NCBI GenBank assembly: GCA_940671915.1
Contig: CALNVZ010003434.1
Location: 3,070,719-3,134,718, forward strand
Direction: 5' to 3'
Length of the DNA stretch: 64,000 bases
Source of the DNA: Paracentrotus lividus
Taxonomy: Eukaryota > Echinodermata > Echinoidea > Camarodonta > Echinidae
In this document: positions 1 to 36,925 of the stretch, one piece after another
How positions within the stretch are numbered: position 1 is the stretch's first letter
Layout: the number at the start of each line of letters is the position of its first letter
Notes under the pieces: model-generated
Seen by the model: only the letters and a program-made list of their open reading frames with translations
The model's database searches: none
Told to the model about the DNA's origin: nothing
Made by a program: the position numbers and the translations under genes

Positions 1-2596
1 TCTTGCTCTCTCTCACTTTATCTATCTACCTCTATTCATCCATCTTTGTTCAACTACCTACATTTGTACATTTGCCGTTGTCACTCTACTGCAGAATGAA
101 GGCCTCTTTATTGATTTGCCATTTCTTTCTATCTTGTACTGCTCCAGTTCATTTTATGCCATGGCTGTACTTTCCGATGTCTTTCCATCTCCTGCATTGT
201 CTGCCTCTGCTTCTTGTATGAGTCTCTATGCCTGTCTTACCTTTGGTTTGCCACAGTTCACAATCTATGAAATGCAGAGATTTAACTGCAATGCAATGTT
301 TTTAGCTCTGAATCTTTGCCTTTTCTAGTTTCTGAAGTCCTGATTGAGACTTGTAAAAGAGGAGGGGTTTTTGGACCTCCATAGAGAATGAATGTTTTCT
401 TCTTTCAGTCATCTGCAGTAAGGCCTGTTGCTCAAAGTCAAGTTTACCGTAAGCCCAGGTCTGAGGATACATTGAAGACTTGTTCTTGCTTTCTGTATTC
501 GTATCAAATTCAGATGGTTTGCAGAAAGTGATTACCTGACAGTGATGTTGAATGTTTACATCTTGTCCCTCTGGTTTGATTTATTTGCCTCGTACAGTAC
601 ATTTTCTTACAAAGCTTAAATGATTAATTTGCAATTGTCAAATGGTATGAAGACACATACATTGTATGTAAATCAATAGTTAAAGCAATACTATGTATAA
701 ATTATGTTTTGCAGAAATATTTTGTTGCCTATTTGTATGAGACCGCATATCTGTTTTCATTTTTTTTAAGATTAAAAGAAAATATTGCTCTATTATTTCA
801 AGTGCTGAATGAAAAATGAAATAACACTCATACCAAATTTGAGCATGACTCTGTAGGCAGAAAGTCCATCTGCCAAAAAACAAACACTGTTTGTCCAGTC
901 ATATGTACATGTATTAACCATCTATGTTTGCTTTCCATTATTGAGCTCTTATTAATGATATTTTTTTTTATTGCTTTAAGTAAATCCTGTATGAATATCC
1001 AACAAAACAAATTGCAAAAGGCAGTCACTGGAAAGTCATCCCTTGACAGGAAGTCTTTAAATAGAGAGATTACCAATTGGGGATTTAGGCCTCCCATTTT
1101 TTATGTCTTCTGAATTTATGGACAACACAGTGGACACAAAGACAAGTTGTCAACACCTAACTTAGGTCACATACAATTTTAATTTTATATTCTGGTTTTT
1201 GTCCAATTAAGGAACTCAATTTTTGGATGAGACAAAAATGCCTAGTAGACATTCACATGTATCCAATCTAATAAACAAGCATGCATATGTTATACAATGC
1301 CTTATGAGGTATAGAAGAAGTAATTATGATACCTCTTCTTATACATGTATATTGTTTATCCTCAGATCGGAAAAGAACAGGACTCAGTTCCTCAGGTAGA
1401 AAACACAAAACATTTATTTCTTTATTTAACACCCTGTAGAATGGCTAATGCTTTTAGCATGCGCCCTCTCTATCTCTATCTTTCTCTTCTCTGCCCTGTT
1501 GCACTCATGTTAACCCTCTGAACGCCAACTATACTGAGCTATGTAGTGCGTCGCATACCCAAGCAGGTTAGCATGCTGTCTGAGGATTAACAACCCTGTG
1601 TAGTGAAAGTTCTCCTGTGGTTGTTCCAATAGATCATACATGTGGTCTTTGAAATTGGAAAATGTTGAGAGTAAGAGTAAAGACAGTTTTAATAGTTGGA
1701 CAAGTAATATAATGGTAGTCAAATTCTGTTCCTTGGTGTTGTGTGAAATTTTTGTCTGAGGGAAGTCATTTAAGGTACTGTATATAAAAATGTTCAAAAA
1801 GATGGATCGTAAATAGTTTGATGTGACTTTGAAGTGATTACTGTGAAATATATAGGTTTGTAGTTGGTGCAGTAATTAATTCCATAATCACTCTCAACTT
1901 ACAAAATGGCTTTTAAATAGTCTTTCTAAATTATCCCTTGGAGGTAGCAAGATTGTGTTTCACTTTTTTGGGGGGTCGAAGGATTTATTCAAATTCCTGC
2001 TTAGAAAAGTGGGATGTGTATGTGATTGTTGTGGTAGATTTTAACTTAAATTCCATGATGCTAAAAAACCCTTTCTATTCATCAGTTTTACCTCCTTGAT
2101 GAATACTTATCAAAGGTGAGAGAGGGAGAGGGAATGACCTCCAAAAATAAATTGGTACATTGTATAAACCTTGGTATTTTAGTAACTGTGGATGCTTTAG
2201 TGTGTAACAATGTTCTCCATAGCAGCATGGTGTTAATTTACCAATGGTGACTTTCATAATTTACTGTAATTGCTTGGGAAAATAACATTTCCGGACAACT
2301 ATATGAACAATAATTGTTGAACACAGACAGATCTGGACACCAGCAATTGTCAGAATTCAAATTTGTCCAAAATAAAACAAATATTTACAGGACCCACTTT
2401 TGTAAGTTACAGTGTCATTATACTTAGTCACGCCATTGACTTAAACAAATTAATTTGTTTTTTCTTGATTGGTGAATATAGCTTTCAATATTACTTATTT
2501 TATTAGCTGTCAATGAATAGAGTAAAACCCTGAGGTACATGTAGAGATGAATACTAATAATCCTTTTCCATCTTCCACCTTTCTTGTTCATTGCAG
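1..2596. other. Intronic sequence upstream of the first visible clathrin exon
   Basis: This AT-rich stretch ends in a pyrimidine-rich tract and ttgcag, the acceptor of the exon at 2597. No open frame in it resembles the N-terminal part of clathrin heavy chain, so the first ~173 residues must be encoded further left. I see no convincing RNA gene or mobile element. Short T-runs and several tacatgta-type motifs are the only notable features. Confidence 0.7.
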
Positions 2597-27138
<24,542 letters not shown>

Positions 27139-29690
27139 CACATGTAATCAATATGCACCGGCGGTACCATGTAACCAAACCACCGGTACACTAACCAACG
27201 CCTCCGGTACCAATTGTATGGGCGGTACCTAGAAATTCTTTATTGCAGTACGTTTTGAATCATCGTTCAGCCAGCAAGTGAATCTACATGGAAAGAGGCG
27301 AGTTCTGGTCGACGATTGTTTTATGAAAGAATGATATATATGATGATGATGGGACTGGAAGATTTTATATGTATGCTGTATACAAAGATGTACAAATCAA
27401 TGTAGAAAACATATGCCATGTTGGAAACATAGCATCCCAAATTGACAATTACTGGTGGGCGGATACAACTGGTCACATCATAAACTGGAAATGTAACTTC
27501 TGTGATATATATATAGTTATAAATGATGATTATGTGCAAGTCAAGATTAATGAAATTTTAACTGAATTGGAGAAAGGGGGATAAAGGAGCTAATTCACAA
27601 AAAAAAATATTAGAAAATAGAAGGACACAAACACAAGAAGGTGAAACTGAGAGAGAGTAAGCAGATTTAGTGCTTTCTCTTTCATCAGAGATATGGTCCA
27701 AAAATACCTTAGTTTTTTCAGAGTAGCTTTAGATATGTCAAGATTTAGTTTATATTCATGTTCATGCATTTAATTTAAGCTTTTCTTTTTTTGTATCGTT
27801 TAATAGAGAAATAAAAAACCAAACCATTTTGCTTTCCAATCAATATATGTGATATTTAGTACACTTAGTTATATATTGTATTTTTATGTAATTGATATTA
27901 TATTATGTGGTCCATAAGAAGATGTTTGTGATAAGGAGAAGTTTGGCAGGCCAGAAAGAAAGGAAGAAACCAAGATTGTTATTGGAAGTATTTTGCGATA
28001 TTCTTGAATTCAACGCCGAGCCAACTGTGATTACCATTTTTCTTTTTGGAATGTATTATAAGAGAGAAATCGATGTGTTGATTTTTTGTGAAGAAAACTC
28101 AGAATGGGAGTAATGCTGAAAGCCACAAGAGTACCATTTGTAAATGACTGCTCTAAGAAATTCCAGGGAATCAAGTATAGATAGACATTGCTTTCATTTT
28201 AGGGGTTTTCCCTTTTAGCTTCTGAGGGAAATCCCCTTTGTTGGGAGAAATTAACAAGATTAGAATGTACTGTTCTTTGTGTTTCTGATTGTCGGTCCAT
28301 TGTCGTGCTTTGTAAATGTCTGCATATGCTAACTATCCCAGCAGTTTTGAAAAAGAATATGGTCTTGTCACTTGTCCAGAGGAAAACTAATAAGAGATAA
28401 TATATTTTGTTTGCATTGAAGCCCAGCTTATTCCTTTATGATTTGTTAAGGAATTCAAAATTTATTGAGTTTAATCAGATTTTGACAGAATTTATTAGAA
28501 TGAAGGAAATAGTTTTATATAAACAATCTGGAAATTGAATTAATTTTGATAAAGTATTTAATTATGTGAAACATTAAATGAGCACAAATTTTGAGTGATG
28601 TAATATAATCTGATATTATTTAAGGGAGTTCGAAATTTCCAGTTATTTCAGAGAAACAATGGATGGTATTAATGTTACAAATGTGTGGAGGATCGTTAGT
28701 TACAAAATTTGTGTCTCATTTTAAACAGAAATATACAACTAAGATAGACTGAATGTATGATCACCCACGATGGAAAACGATTAAAAGAACACCATGTTAT
28801 TGCTATGTATTATCTAGTCATTTATTGTCAATATTAACAAATAACATATATTACAAACCAAGCATACACTTCTTTATATTATGTTTTTTTTGTGGAGCTA
28901 TGATATATTATTTGTGGACCCTTGTGGAGATAATAGTCTAAATTTTATGAACTGAATTCATTCCTCCATGTGGAAAGCGTATAGAAACAACAGTGTGATA
29001 TAGTTTGATGGTATATATTTGATAGATGGTGAATGGAATAGACAAGGACCAAGGTAATGAAATGGAGTCGCCCATGATTGTGCTAATGAATGAAATGAAA
29101 GATTTTGTCCCAACATTTTTTCGCTGCATTATGGCTGCAGTGGTAGGTAGATAGTTCATCACTTAAAAAATAAAAAAGAGACTTTTCTCATATTTTGTTA
29201 AAGAAAATGCATGAGTTTGTTCATTCTTGTAACTAACTTGCTGGCATATCTTTTGTTAAAGAAGAGTAGTTTTCTATATTTTGTTTTGTAGTCGGATCAA
29301 ACAGAAATAAATACCAAATAAAAAAAGTTGAGAAGATTAAATATTAGAAATATCAAAATTTAAACTGTGGAGAATGAAGGAAATTAATGAAAGCTGACAG
29401 ACAAAAGTAGATAGATATATATTTGAAAATGACTGAATGATTAATTATTTAATGACATGTAAACTGCCCCAAAATTTTGTATGGTATTATGGCATTTATA
29501 CTTGAGGACTTTGTTTGTGGAAATGAATGTTGGTATAAATGGTTATCCCATGAGAGTTTTTTCTCTCTCTTGTTTCATTCATTTTTACATGTGCAAACCT
29601 ATTTGTTACTTTGCTGGCCCCATATTAAGAACGTTGTTTTCCATTCTCTCTTGATTATGTGAGGGAATGATACCGTACAAAATAAATGTG
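27139..29690 (+). other. CLTC: Clathrin 3'UTR and flank with candidate poly(A) signals
   Basis: AT-rich, without conserved ORFs, directly downstream of the stop. AATAAA occurs at 27810-27815, 29306-29311, 29317-29322 and 29681-29686; any could end the transcript. Immediately after the stop, about 90 bp (27160-27230) carry repeated ccggtac / cggtacc strings, apparently an out-of-frame continuation of the ggtatg-rich tail-coding repeat. Open frames in the region look random. Confidence 0.55.
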
Positions 29691-29884
29691 ATGAACCCAG
29701 TAATTATAACACAATGCTTGTCCTGGATGGATTTATTGCTTACATTATGTGTATTTAAAATACTTTTAGTGGCTTTGAGAAGAAATTTAGTTGGTTGGTG
29801 ATTAATTATGTTCAACGGATTAAAGGAAATGCGAGATGAATGGCAAGAGCATGAAGAAATACAAGAAGTTTTAGAATTAATGAA

Positions 29885-29960
29885 AGAGAGAGAGAGAGAG
29901 AAAGAGGGGGGGGGGGAGGAAAATAGAGTAGATGAGAAGAGGATATTGAAGGGGGGGGGG
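29885..29960. repeat. GA microsatellite with two G runs
   Basis: (ga)n from about 29886, followed by ggggggggggagg and, at 29951, a second run of nine or more G. The purine-rich strand gives spurious Glu/Lys/Arg-rich open frames. Confidence 0.85.
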
Positions 29961-31117
29961 TGTATGAAGAAAGAAGGAGAGACAAAAATAGGATCCATGA
30001 GAGATGAATTCCCATATAAGAGAAAAACTAGATGGCGAGAAAAATAAGAAAAGTATCAAAGGAAATGCCGACTTCCAATTTCTTCTCCCTGTGTTCAGTA
30101 ATAATTCAAACTGAATGCCGATTTATTTCAACGATATACATGTAGATAACGGACTCTAAAATCCACAGTCCATCATTCGCAAACATCACTGCATCATCCC
30201 AATTCGATCTTTAAAAGAATATGTGTATTGTTTTATTTATAGCAGATGATGAATGAGTATTAATGTAAAATCAGTTTGTGAGCTAGGCCGAGGAATGCCA
30301 TGCCAGGCAGACATGTGTCAACACAAGACTATTTTAGTCTGAGTTTGGAATCCCGCGCAAAACACTGGACCACATTCCTGATTCGATTGGCCGGCAACCC
30401 GCTCATCTATTCCGTGACATCTTGTTATATGTGTGATGGATGCTGTAGCAGGAAAATAGATTGATAAATTTTATTCAACTTTCTCATCTGCGTGATTAAA
30501 CTATGGAGTCAGATTTATCATTTTTTAAAGAGAATATTTATTAATAAATCATTTTTTTCCCCAACAATTTTGTAATAAACCCTCCCTGGAATTGTTGTTT
30601 GTAGTTTTTAATTTTTACGGCGCTGTCATTCAATAATATGAATCAAGTTGCATTAAAACGTCGAACTTTGTAATTGGGCATGCAGAACTAAATCTTCTTT
30701 GGAAATGGAAGAAATAAATCCATCTTCTCTGGCTGTACCGTTCTCCTACGCCCTTGTCTTAGCACCTTAATGGTCATTATTTCTTTGTGAAAAAAGTATA
30801 AACTAAACCTGTGAGCAGTTTTGATAGAAATATGAAAAAGTGTCATGATTTCGTTCATTCTGATAATCCACTCCTCCTAAAATATATATATATTTTTCCC
30901 CATTCGGTCTTTTGTCGTCTCCTTTTTTTGCCCCCCATAAATTATCGGGTCTTGTCACCAGGTTTTCCTTGCAAAAATTGGTCAACAACCAATAAAAAGA
31001 AACTCAAAATGATGTATTTAGTTTCTTATTAGACTCAACCATAAACAATGTTTACAGTCCTTTAAACTTCTCTTTACAAGGACATATTTTCTAATCTTCT
31101 TCCTAATATTTGTTCAG

Positions 31118-31300
31118 GAGTTGGTCGAGTGGTAACGCTCATTGTCAACTCTCTGAATCAGCCTACAAACTGACATGGAGCGGACCCTGGTTCGAAACTC
31201 AGTCACGTCTCTCGGATGGTGACATTAAAGGACGGTCCCAGACGTAAATAATCATATCTGATTGATGCACGTCTGTCAAAACCTAATACTCCTCTTCCTC
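31118..31300 (+). mobile_element. Probable tRNA-derived SINE
   Basis: A-box-like ttggtcgagtggtaacgc is followed ~60 bp later by B-box ctggttcgaaactc, then a body with tctctcggatggtgac and ggacggtcccagacg. The spacing fits a tRNA head with a long variable arm (Leu/Ser type), but stems are eroded. Assignment as SINE is inference. Confidence 0.5.
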
Positions 31301-31544
31301 CTTGTTTTGTTTTGCAGGATTTATTTGTTACTTCTAAAAGAAACACAACACATTGGTTACATATCAATGAATGAGAGCAACTTTTCAAAGTACTATCATT
31401 TAAATGCATGTTTTTTTTGTGTTGTTTTTTGTTTTTGTTTTACAATTTGATATTACTTGTGTCATATGTTGTGACAAACCTAAGTTTATTGATTTACTAT
31501 TATCATTTTTTCTTTTATAGTAAAAAGTAGGATATACAATATTG

Positions 31545-31690
31545 CTGTAAGGGGTCAGGCTCGACTAGCACTTGTGCCTTATCTGTCTCCTTTTACCAGT
31601 CAATGTTATTATTGCTATATGAAATGTATTGTACTGTATTTCATGTTGTTGTTGGTAAATAGAATATAAAGAATTCAAAAAATCAGAAAA
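31545..31690 (+). mobile_element. Possible non-LTR retroelement 3' tail
   Basis: T-rich sequence with gaaatgtattgtactgtatt and ending taaatagaatataaagaatt, similar in style to the tail at 20520. Weak evidence: no coding part and no clear terminal repeat. Confidence 0.3.
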
Positions 31691-31814
31691 TCAAAAGAAA
31701 CACAACTAAGGAAGTTTTGATCCAATAAAGGAAAGAAACATGAAACACGCGTTAAGGTTTGTTACCACACACTCTTTATTGCCATACACTGCCAGACTTT
31801 AAAACCTACTCTCA

Positions 31815-31954
31815 GGGGAGCATTTCATCAAAGGACTTGTCGGACGTTTTATCCGACAAACTGTTATAAGCTACTGAAATTCTTGAATCTGATAGGCTGA
31901 GAGCAAATATGTCGGATAAAATGTCCGACAAGTCCTTTGATGAAATGCCCCCCC
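31815..31954. mobile_element. 140-bp MITE with near-perfect 38-bp TIRs
   Basis: The left arm runs catttcatcaaaggacttgt, then cggacgttttatccgaca. The right arm is its inverse with one mismatch. Outer ends are ggggag and gcccccc. The arms themselves contain a smaller inverted pair (gtcggac / gtccgac), so the single strand can fold at two levels. Near identity of the arms suggests a recent insertion. Confidence 0.85.
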
Positions 31955-32202
31955 AGGACAATATTCTTATGAAATGTGCAAAAAAGGAGGTACAAAAGTA
32001 TGAAATGTACATGAATATACCCAAAGCGTGCTTTATCTTGTAGAACAATAACCGTAATCGGTGCATTTCATTAATTATTATCTCAGAAAAATGATTGAAA
32101 AACTTCACTGCATTTATATTATATATTTTTTTCTCTGTAGTCTCATTTGGAAACCAGGTACAGTCATAGATTAGGATTTGGATATGATTAAGAGTTGGGT
32201 TA

Positions 32203-32235
32203 GGGCTAGAGTTAGGGTTAGGGTTAGGGTTAGGA
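32203..32235 (+). repeat. Short interstitial telomere-like repeat
   Basis: Consists of ttagggctagag followed by three to four tandem gttagg units matching TTAGGG. Too short to be a former telomere with confidence; it may be simple-sequence expansion. Confidence 0.75.
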
Positions 32236-34371
32236 TAATCAACTTTGGAACATCCTTTCCATGGCTACCGTGAAAAACGTAACTTAATCGTAACTTTTTA
32301 ACAATCGTAAGTCTTTGTGGTACACCCCACTGGTAAAATAGTATATTGCCTGGATTCCTATATATATAGTCAATGCCGTATAGGCACCAAGGATGTTTTT
32401 TTTTATTTATTTTTTTTAACATAATGGTCTTTAGTTCTTCATTTTTTTTTGAAGCCTGTATCTCTCTTCTGCATGCTATATAATATTGCTTTGATAAACA
32501 TTCAAAGGTCCACATGTGAAATAATAATGTAAGAATGTTTTTTTTTTAAATTTTTCTCGTTTTCATTTAGGTTATTTCTGTTCATTAATCATATTTGATC
32601 CCTTACATTTTCCGCATTTATAACGAAATGTAAAATCCTGATAAGTTACATTATTCAATATGGTTCAAAACGATACGCGGCAGGTATATAAAATACAGAA
32701 ATAAATAATGCAGATATCATAATAAATTGAAGAAAAAAAAAATCACATATTTAACTCGGATCGATAAAAAAACACTGCAGTTGTACCAAACACATAAAAG
32801 GTATAAAATATTCAAAGGATCTTCAAAGCATCTATGCCTATCATCTTTATAATGTTATAAAATAGATCTAGGACGAATTACTACGTGCAGCAGATACAAT
32901 CGTTTAACATCATAATCGCAATTCTATCACTATAACATTGTCAATATATAATACAAGCAATACAGCTAAAGAGAAAGGTGTGGACAGTTAAACGCTAATA
33001 ATATAATCTCAATAATATAAATACAAGTCTAAAAAGCATTGGAAACCATACACGAAAAAATAGTATGTACATGTTGTGACAAAAGATAGCACCTTTCATG
33101 AAATGCAACATTTTGAGTTCTTTATATAATAATAGTACGGTATTTATGTTCTTTGATAAAGTAAATCTTAATTTAACATGCAAAATAACTATCAGCTTAA
33201 AACCACATTTGTTTACGTCATCTCAATCGAACCAGATGCACCATTCGGAATCATTAAGGCTGGTATCTTTGAAAACTATAATTTCCAATGACAGTACAAT
33301 ACGTATCAGAAACATGACAAGCAGCCTATTTTACATAATTATACTGGTTGAATACAAAATGCCACTGACGAGTTGCCGATTTGGTCCACAAAGAGAATAA
33401 AAAGTGAAAACTGGTTTTAATGAATACTTTCTGGTGTCTTTCTACTCGAGTATAGAAGAAAATAATGATTGTTTATCTTTTATATAAACTTAAAAAAAAA
33501 AAAATCATCAAATTTGGGCTGCAGTATTCCTTCTTTAGTACAACGTAAGAATTACTATATCGCCCGGTCGTTGTTTAAATTATAGATGCCCCAAACAAAA
33601 TAATGTGTTACCTTATAGACATTGAAATACCATTCACTCAAAGTCAATAGATGACATTCTCTGGATTTCTCGAGAATACAGATTCAAGTCATATTTGTAA
33701 TTACAAAAGGACAGACAAGAGAAAATCTCAAAACATACCAAAACAATATTGTTCGTATTCTACCAATGAGTTTATGGAGTTGGACCAATGCATTTGTTCC
33801 TTGTCTTTTATATGAGACGAAGTTCGTAGAAAAAAGGATATCATCATTTTTTTTTTAACTTACAAATTTATACTCAACATTATCTCATATACGTTGGTTT
33901 ATATAACACAATAACATTTTAATGTCATTATTAAAGTACAGTACCCGAACAACAGATAATTCTTAGAAATAAAAAATACAGCCTATAATAATCATTCATC
34001 ATCATACGATACCTCAGTCACAGCGACTTCTTAAGGAGTCGATTTACCACTCTACATTCAGAGTGAAGGAGCTTTCACTCAAATCGAGTGCTAAAGCGCT
34101 GCCATTTAAGGGAGATGATGCATGTTCAGCCGCCTCGCTTGCTGAGCTAATGATTCCCCTTTTCGCTCGATATCGACTGAATCTGAATACTCGTTTTGAC
34201 TCGTTTCCGCTTGGTGGCGCATGATCAATTATTGACAAGTCGTTGTGGCGTGTGCCTAGAATCCAGATAAACTTTTCTTGAGTGTCACAGTGACCACTCC
34301 TTTTCCACCGAAAAGGTTTAATTCCTTGTTATAGCGGTTTTGGTTTGAACTCCTAGCTTAAGACAGCGCTA

Positions 34372-34440
34372 ATGTCCGAAAGCTCAGTCATAACACTACA
34401 TCAGGTCCCAATCTATTTCAAACAGAGAAATAATTGTCCA
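34372..34440 (+). repeat. Outlying copy of the gtccgaaagctca repeat
   Basis: Begins aatgtccgaaagctcagtca and continues with ctatttcaaacagag, matching the units at 36169 and 36301. The separation by ~1.7 kb of unrelated repeat DNA suggests that the intervening block was inserted into an older array. Confidence 0.65.
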
Positions 34441-34644
34441 TTCGTTGTACTTGTTTCGGATTGGTGTCATTCTTGTAGGCAACGGTGTCGATTTGTTTTG
34501 GCGATTGGGGGGGGGATGATCGTCGATATTTCCTCTGTTCCTCAATGTGACACATACGATGGTACATGATTGCAGTGTCCATTGTTGGGGTGGGGTAATG
34601 CTTGTATACACACATACATATAAATATTGAAAAAAAAATGTATT

Positions 34645-35470
34645 GAATAATCCGAGCGCGAAGCGCGAGCTAAAAATTTTCTCAATAATAGAGACATAAA
34701 ACGGAGCATTTGTAGCATAATGCGAGCGCGAAACGAGGAAAGTGCTTTAACTGGTTTCTTAAAGGAGGACCATGATGATGTAATGGCTACAGATAACACA
34801 CACATGCATGCATGTGAGTATCTACTATAGTACATATTTTCAAATTCATTATGCGAGCGCGAAGCGCGAGCTGAAAATTTTCTTAATAATAGTGACATGA
34901 AATGGGATATTATATTGTAGAATAATGCGAACGCGAAACGGGGAAAGGGCTTGATCTGGTTTATTGAAGGGGGCCATCATGATGTAATGTCTATAAATAT
35001 ACACACATGCACATTATTATGCTTATGAGTACTATTATATCGTCGAATTTATAGGGCTGTAATGCGAGCGCGAAGCGCGAGCTTAAAATTTTCTCAATAA
35101 TATTGAACTGAAACATGGCATTTGTAGAGTTACATGACTATAAGCATGATGGAGGGCTAGGGGACTTTAACTGGTGATTAGAAGCGGAGCATCATATCGT
35201 AATGCCAACAAACGCAAATCCATATGAATATGGACGCATTCCAGTAAGGGCAATGTTGTGCGAGCGCGAAGCGCGAGCAGAAAATTTTCTCAATAATAGT
35301 AACCTGATGAAGCATGATGCTTGAAGCCTCACGGGAGCCCGAAACCTGGGAGGGATTTTGCGTTATAAACGTACCATCGTGACCTTAATACATGCATGAA
35401 AGATGAACAAGTGCAGTTTGCACTATCTTATATTATGCGAGCGCAAAGCGCGAGCTGAAAAATTTCAGGC
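34645..35470. repeat. Five-unit array with mirror-symmetric GCGAGCGCGAAGCGCGAGC core
   Basis: The 18-bp core cgagcgcgaagcgcgagc reads the same forwards and backwards on one strand. It occurs near 34653, 34853, 35064, 35261 and 35438 (the last with one change), about every 180-210 bp. It is followed each time by t(g/a)aaaattttct.aataat. Two shorter relatives (gcgagcgcgaaacg) occur near 34723 and 34927. Intervening text is only loosely similar. Confidence 0.85.
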
Positions 35471-36044
35471 AATTTTTAACAGTTATCTGACATTTGAGAG
35501 CAAGGCAGCGACTAATTTGAAAAGAGGGCATTTAGCCCCCGGAGAATAGTGGAAGTGTATTATATAATCTATGGTCCGAGTCCAAAAATGTTACCTTGTC
35601 GATGAAGAGCCGAGATAAGCGTTACAGACTCTTCAATATTCATTATTTATTTTATCAAAACCATCGTGGATTTTTGAGGGGGAATACTAATGCCTTCAGT
35701 TTTACTTATCAAGGCACCTGTCCCCAATGCACCATGGGATCGGTGCCCCTGATTATCGATTAGAATTGGGTTGTTTTTTTTTCTCCAATTGTGAATAGTG
35801 AAACATCTACGCTTCCATTATCTACACGGTGTATTGTGTATTAAATGATTACTAAAGTATATTAGGCACACACGAGAAAGATTAACGAAAGAGTGAGAAA
35901 ATTTGGGATTTTTTAATGTAAGAAATATGCATTTTAGACTGCAAAATAATATAATAATGTCATAAAAGGGTTTTATATGATATTGAATTTGTAATGTGTA
36001 GATTTATATGCATATAATATGATATTTTTTATTTTCTTGATATC

Positions 36045-36150
36045 AAAATATTGGGGGGGGGATGATTGTACACACCATCCCCCCACCAAAATTATTGGGG
36101 GGGATGCATCCCCCCCCCCATCCCCCCCACAATCGACACCCATGCTTGTA
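36045..36150. repeat. G/C-run inverted cluster
   Basis: Runs of G and C alternate (tgggggggggatgattgtac, then several ccccc runs), with inner inversion around aattattgg. On the minus strand the segment contains ggtgtcgattgt followed by a G run. It resembles in inverted form ggtgtcgatttg... plus a G run at 34480-34517, so the two may be the ends of one ~1.7-kb element. Confidence 0.5.
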
Positions 36151-36168
36151 GGTGTAACCAATATTTTA

Positions 36169-36560
36169 TGTCCGAAAGCTCAGTCACACCACTTTGAATT
36201 CCCAATCGATTTCAAACAGACCATCTACAGTTTGCCCTTCATGGTAAAGTAGGCCTAAATTCGTTTTTTTTTAAATTGCCGGTAAGATCAAATTCGAGTC
36301 ATGTCCGAAAGCTCATTCAAATCCTAAGTCCAAACTGATTTAAAATCGACAATCAACAGGATTTGCTAAGTACTCGTGTTAACGTTTTGCTCTGTTAATG
36401 CTCAGACACACCACTCAATTAAAACAAACCGATTTAAAACCGACTATTCATGGTAAAATAATATTTAATCCCGTGTCCTGTTGGTTTCGCCGTTGTGACT
36501 GCTTCAATGTCCGAAAGCTTGCCAAACCGATTTCACCCGACAGCGTACTTTCAATTCGTT
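36169..36560 (+). repeat. Diverged tandem repeat of gtccgaaagctca units
   Basis: Units beginning tatgtccgaaagctca occur at 36169 and 36301, with a partial unit near 36398 and another near 36509. They share cgattt(c/a)aaa and catggtaaa(g/a)ta. The period is around 100-130 bp. Confidence 0.65.
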
Positions 36561-36627
36561 GCAACAATGAATTCGTTTTCAATGTGACTGAGGTACTGTA
36601 TTACGAAGAATATTTTTTGAATCTATA

Positions 36628-36818
36628 CTAGATGAATATATAGTCTTCTCCCGTATCGCATTGGCAGTCCTGTTCGATTGACTGCTGAATCCAACGACCT
36701 CGACAACCCTTGACATCGACGGCAGCGAAACGAGTCTTCTCCTTGATGATCCCCTCACCGTGACACTGCCCGTCAGTCCCGTATGCGGGCCGGTTACACT
36801 CAACGCATGCTATCTTGG
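36628..36818 (-). CDS. SBSPON-like: SBSPON-like last coding exon, Cys-rich C-terminus
   Basis: Acceptor ttcccatacacag, phase 1 in. It encodes KIACVECNRPAYGTDGQCHG, then a segment with CRGRW, DCQCDTGEDYIFI and a stop. The spacing CVxC...C.G.G...CxGxW...CxC...FI is shared with vertebrate SBSPON. On the coding strand the intron before it carries an ~85-nt (CT)n tract 25 nt upstream of the AG. Confidence 0.9.
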
Positions 36819-36876
36819 CTGTGTATGGGAATAGAAATAGAGAGGTGGAGAAGGAAAGAGAGATAGAGAGAGAGAC

Positions 36877-36925
<49 letters not shown>

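Larger units (their letters stand above)
29700..36627. other. Intergenic interval between convergent genes
   Basis: Contains the repeats listed separately (GA tract near 29885, SINE near 31118, MITE at 31815, telomere-like repeat at 32203, GCGAGC array from 34645). Its right part presumably holds the 3'UTR of the minus-strand gene; tttatt (AATAAA on the minus strand) occurs at 35646. No further protein gene is supported. Confidence 0.6.

Noticed and set aside
29808..30047. 79-codon Glu/Lys/Arg-rich frame
   Set aside because: Product of a GA microsatellite and G runs.
34044..34238. 64-codon minus-strand frame
   Set aside because: No recognisable motif, no splice signals, isolated in intergenic DNA.
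34645..35470. CRISPR array
   Set aside because: Repeats are spaced ~200 bp in an animal genome with similar intervening DNA; not the architecture of a CRISPR locus.
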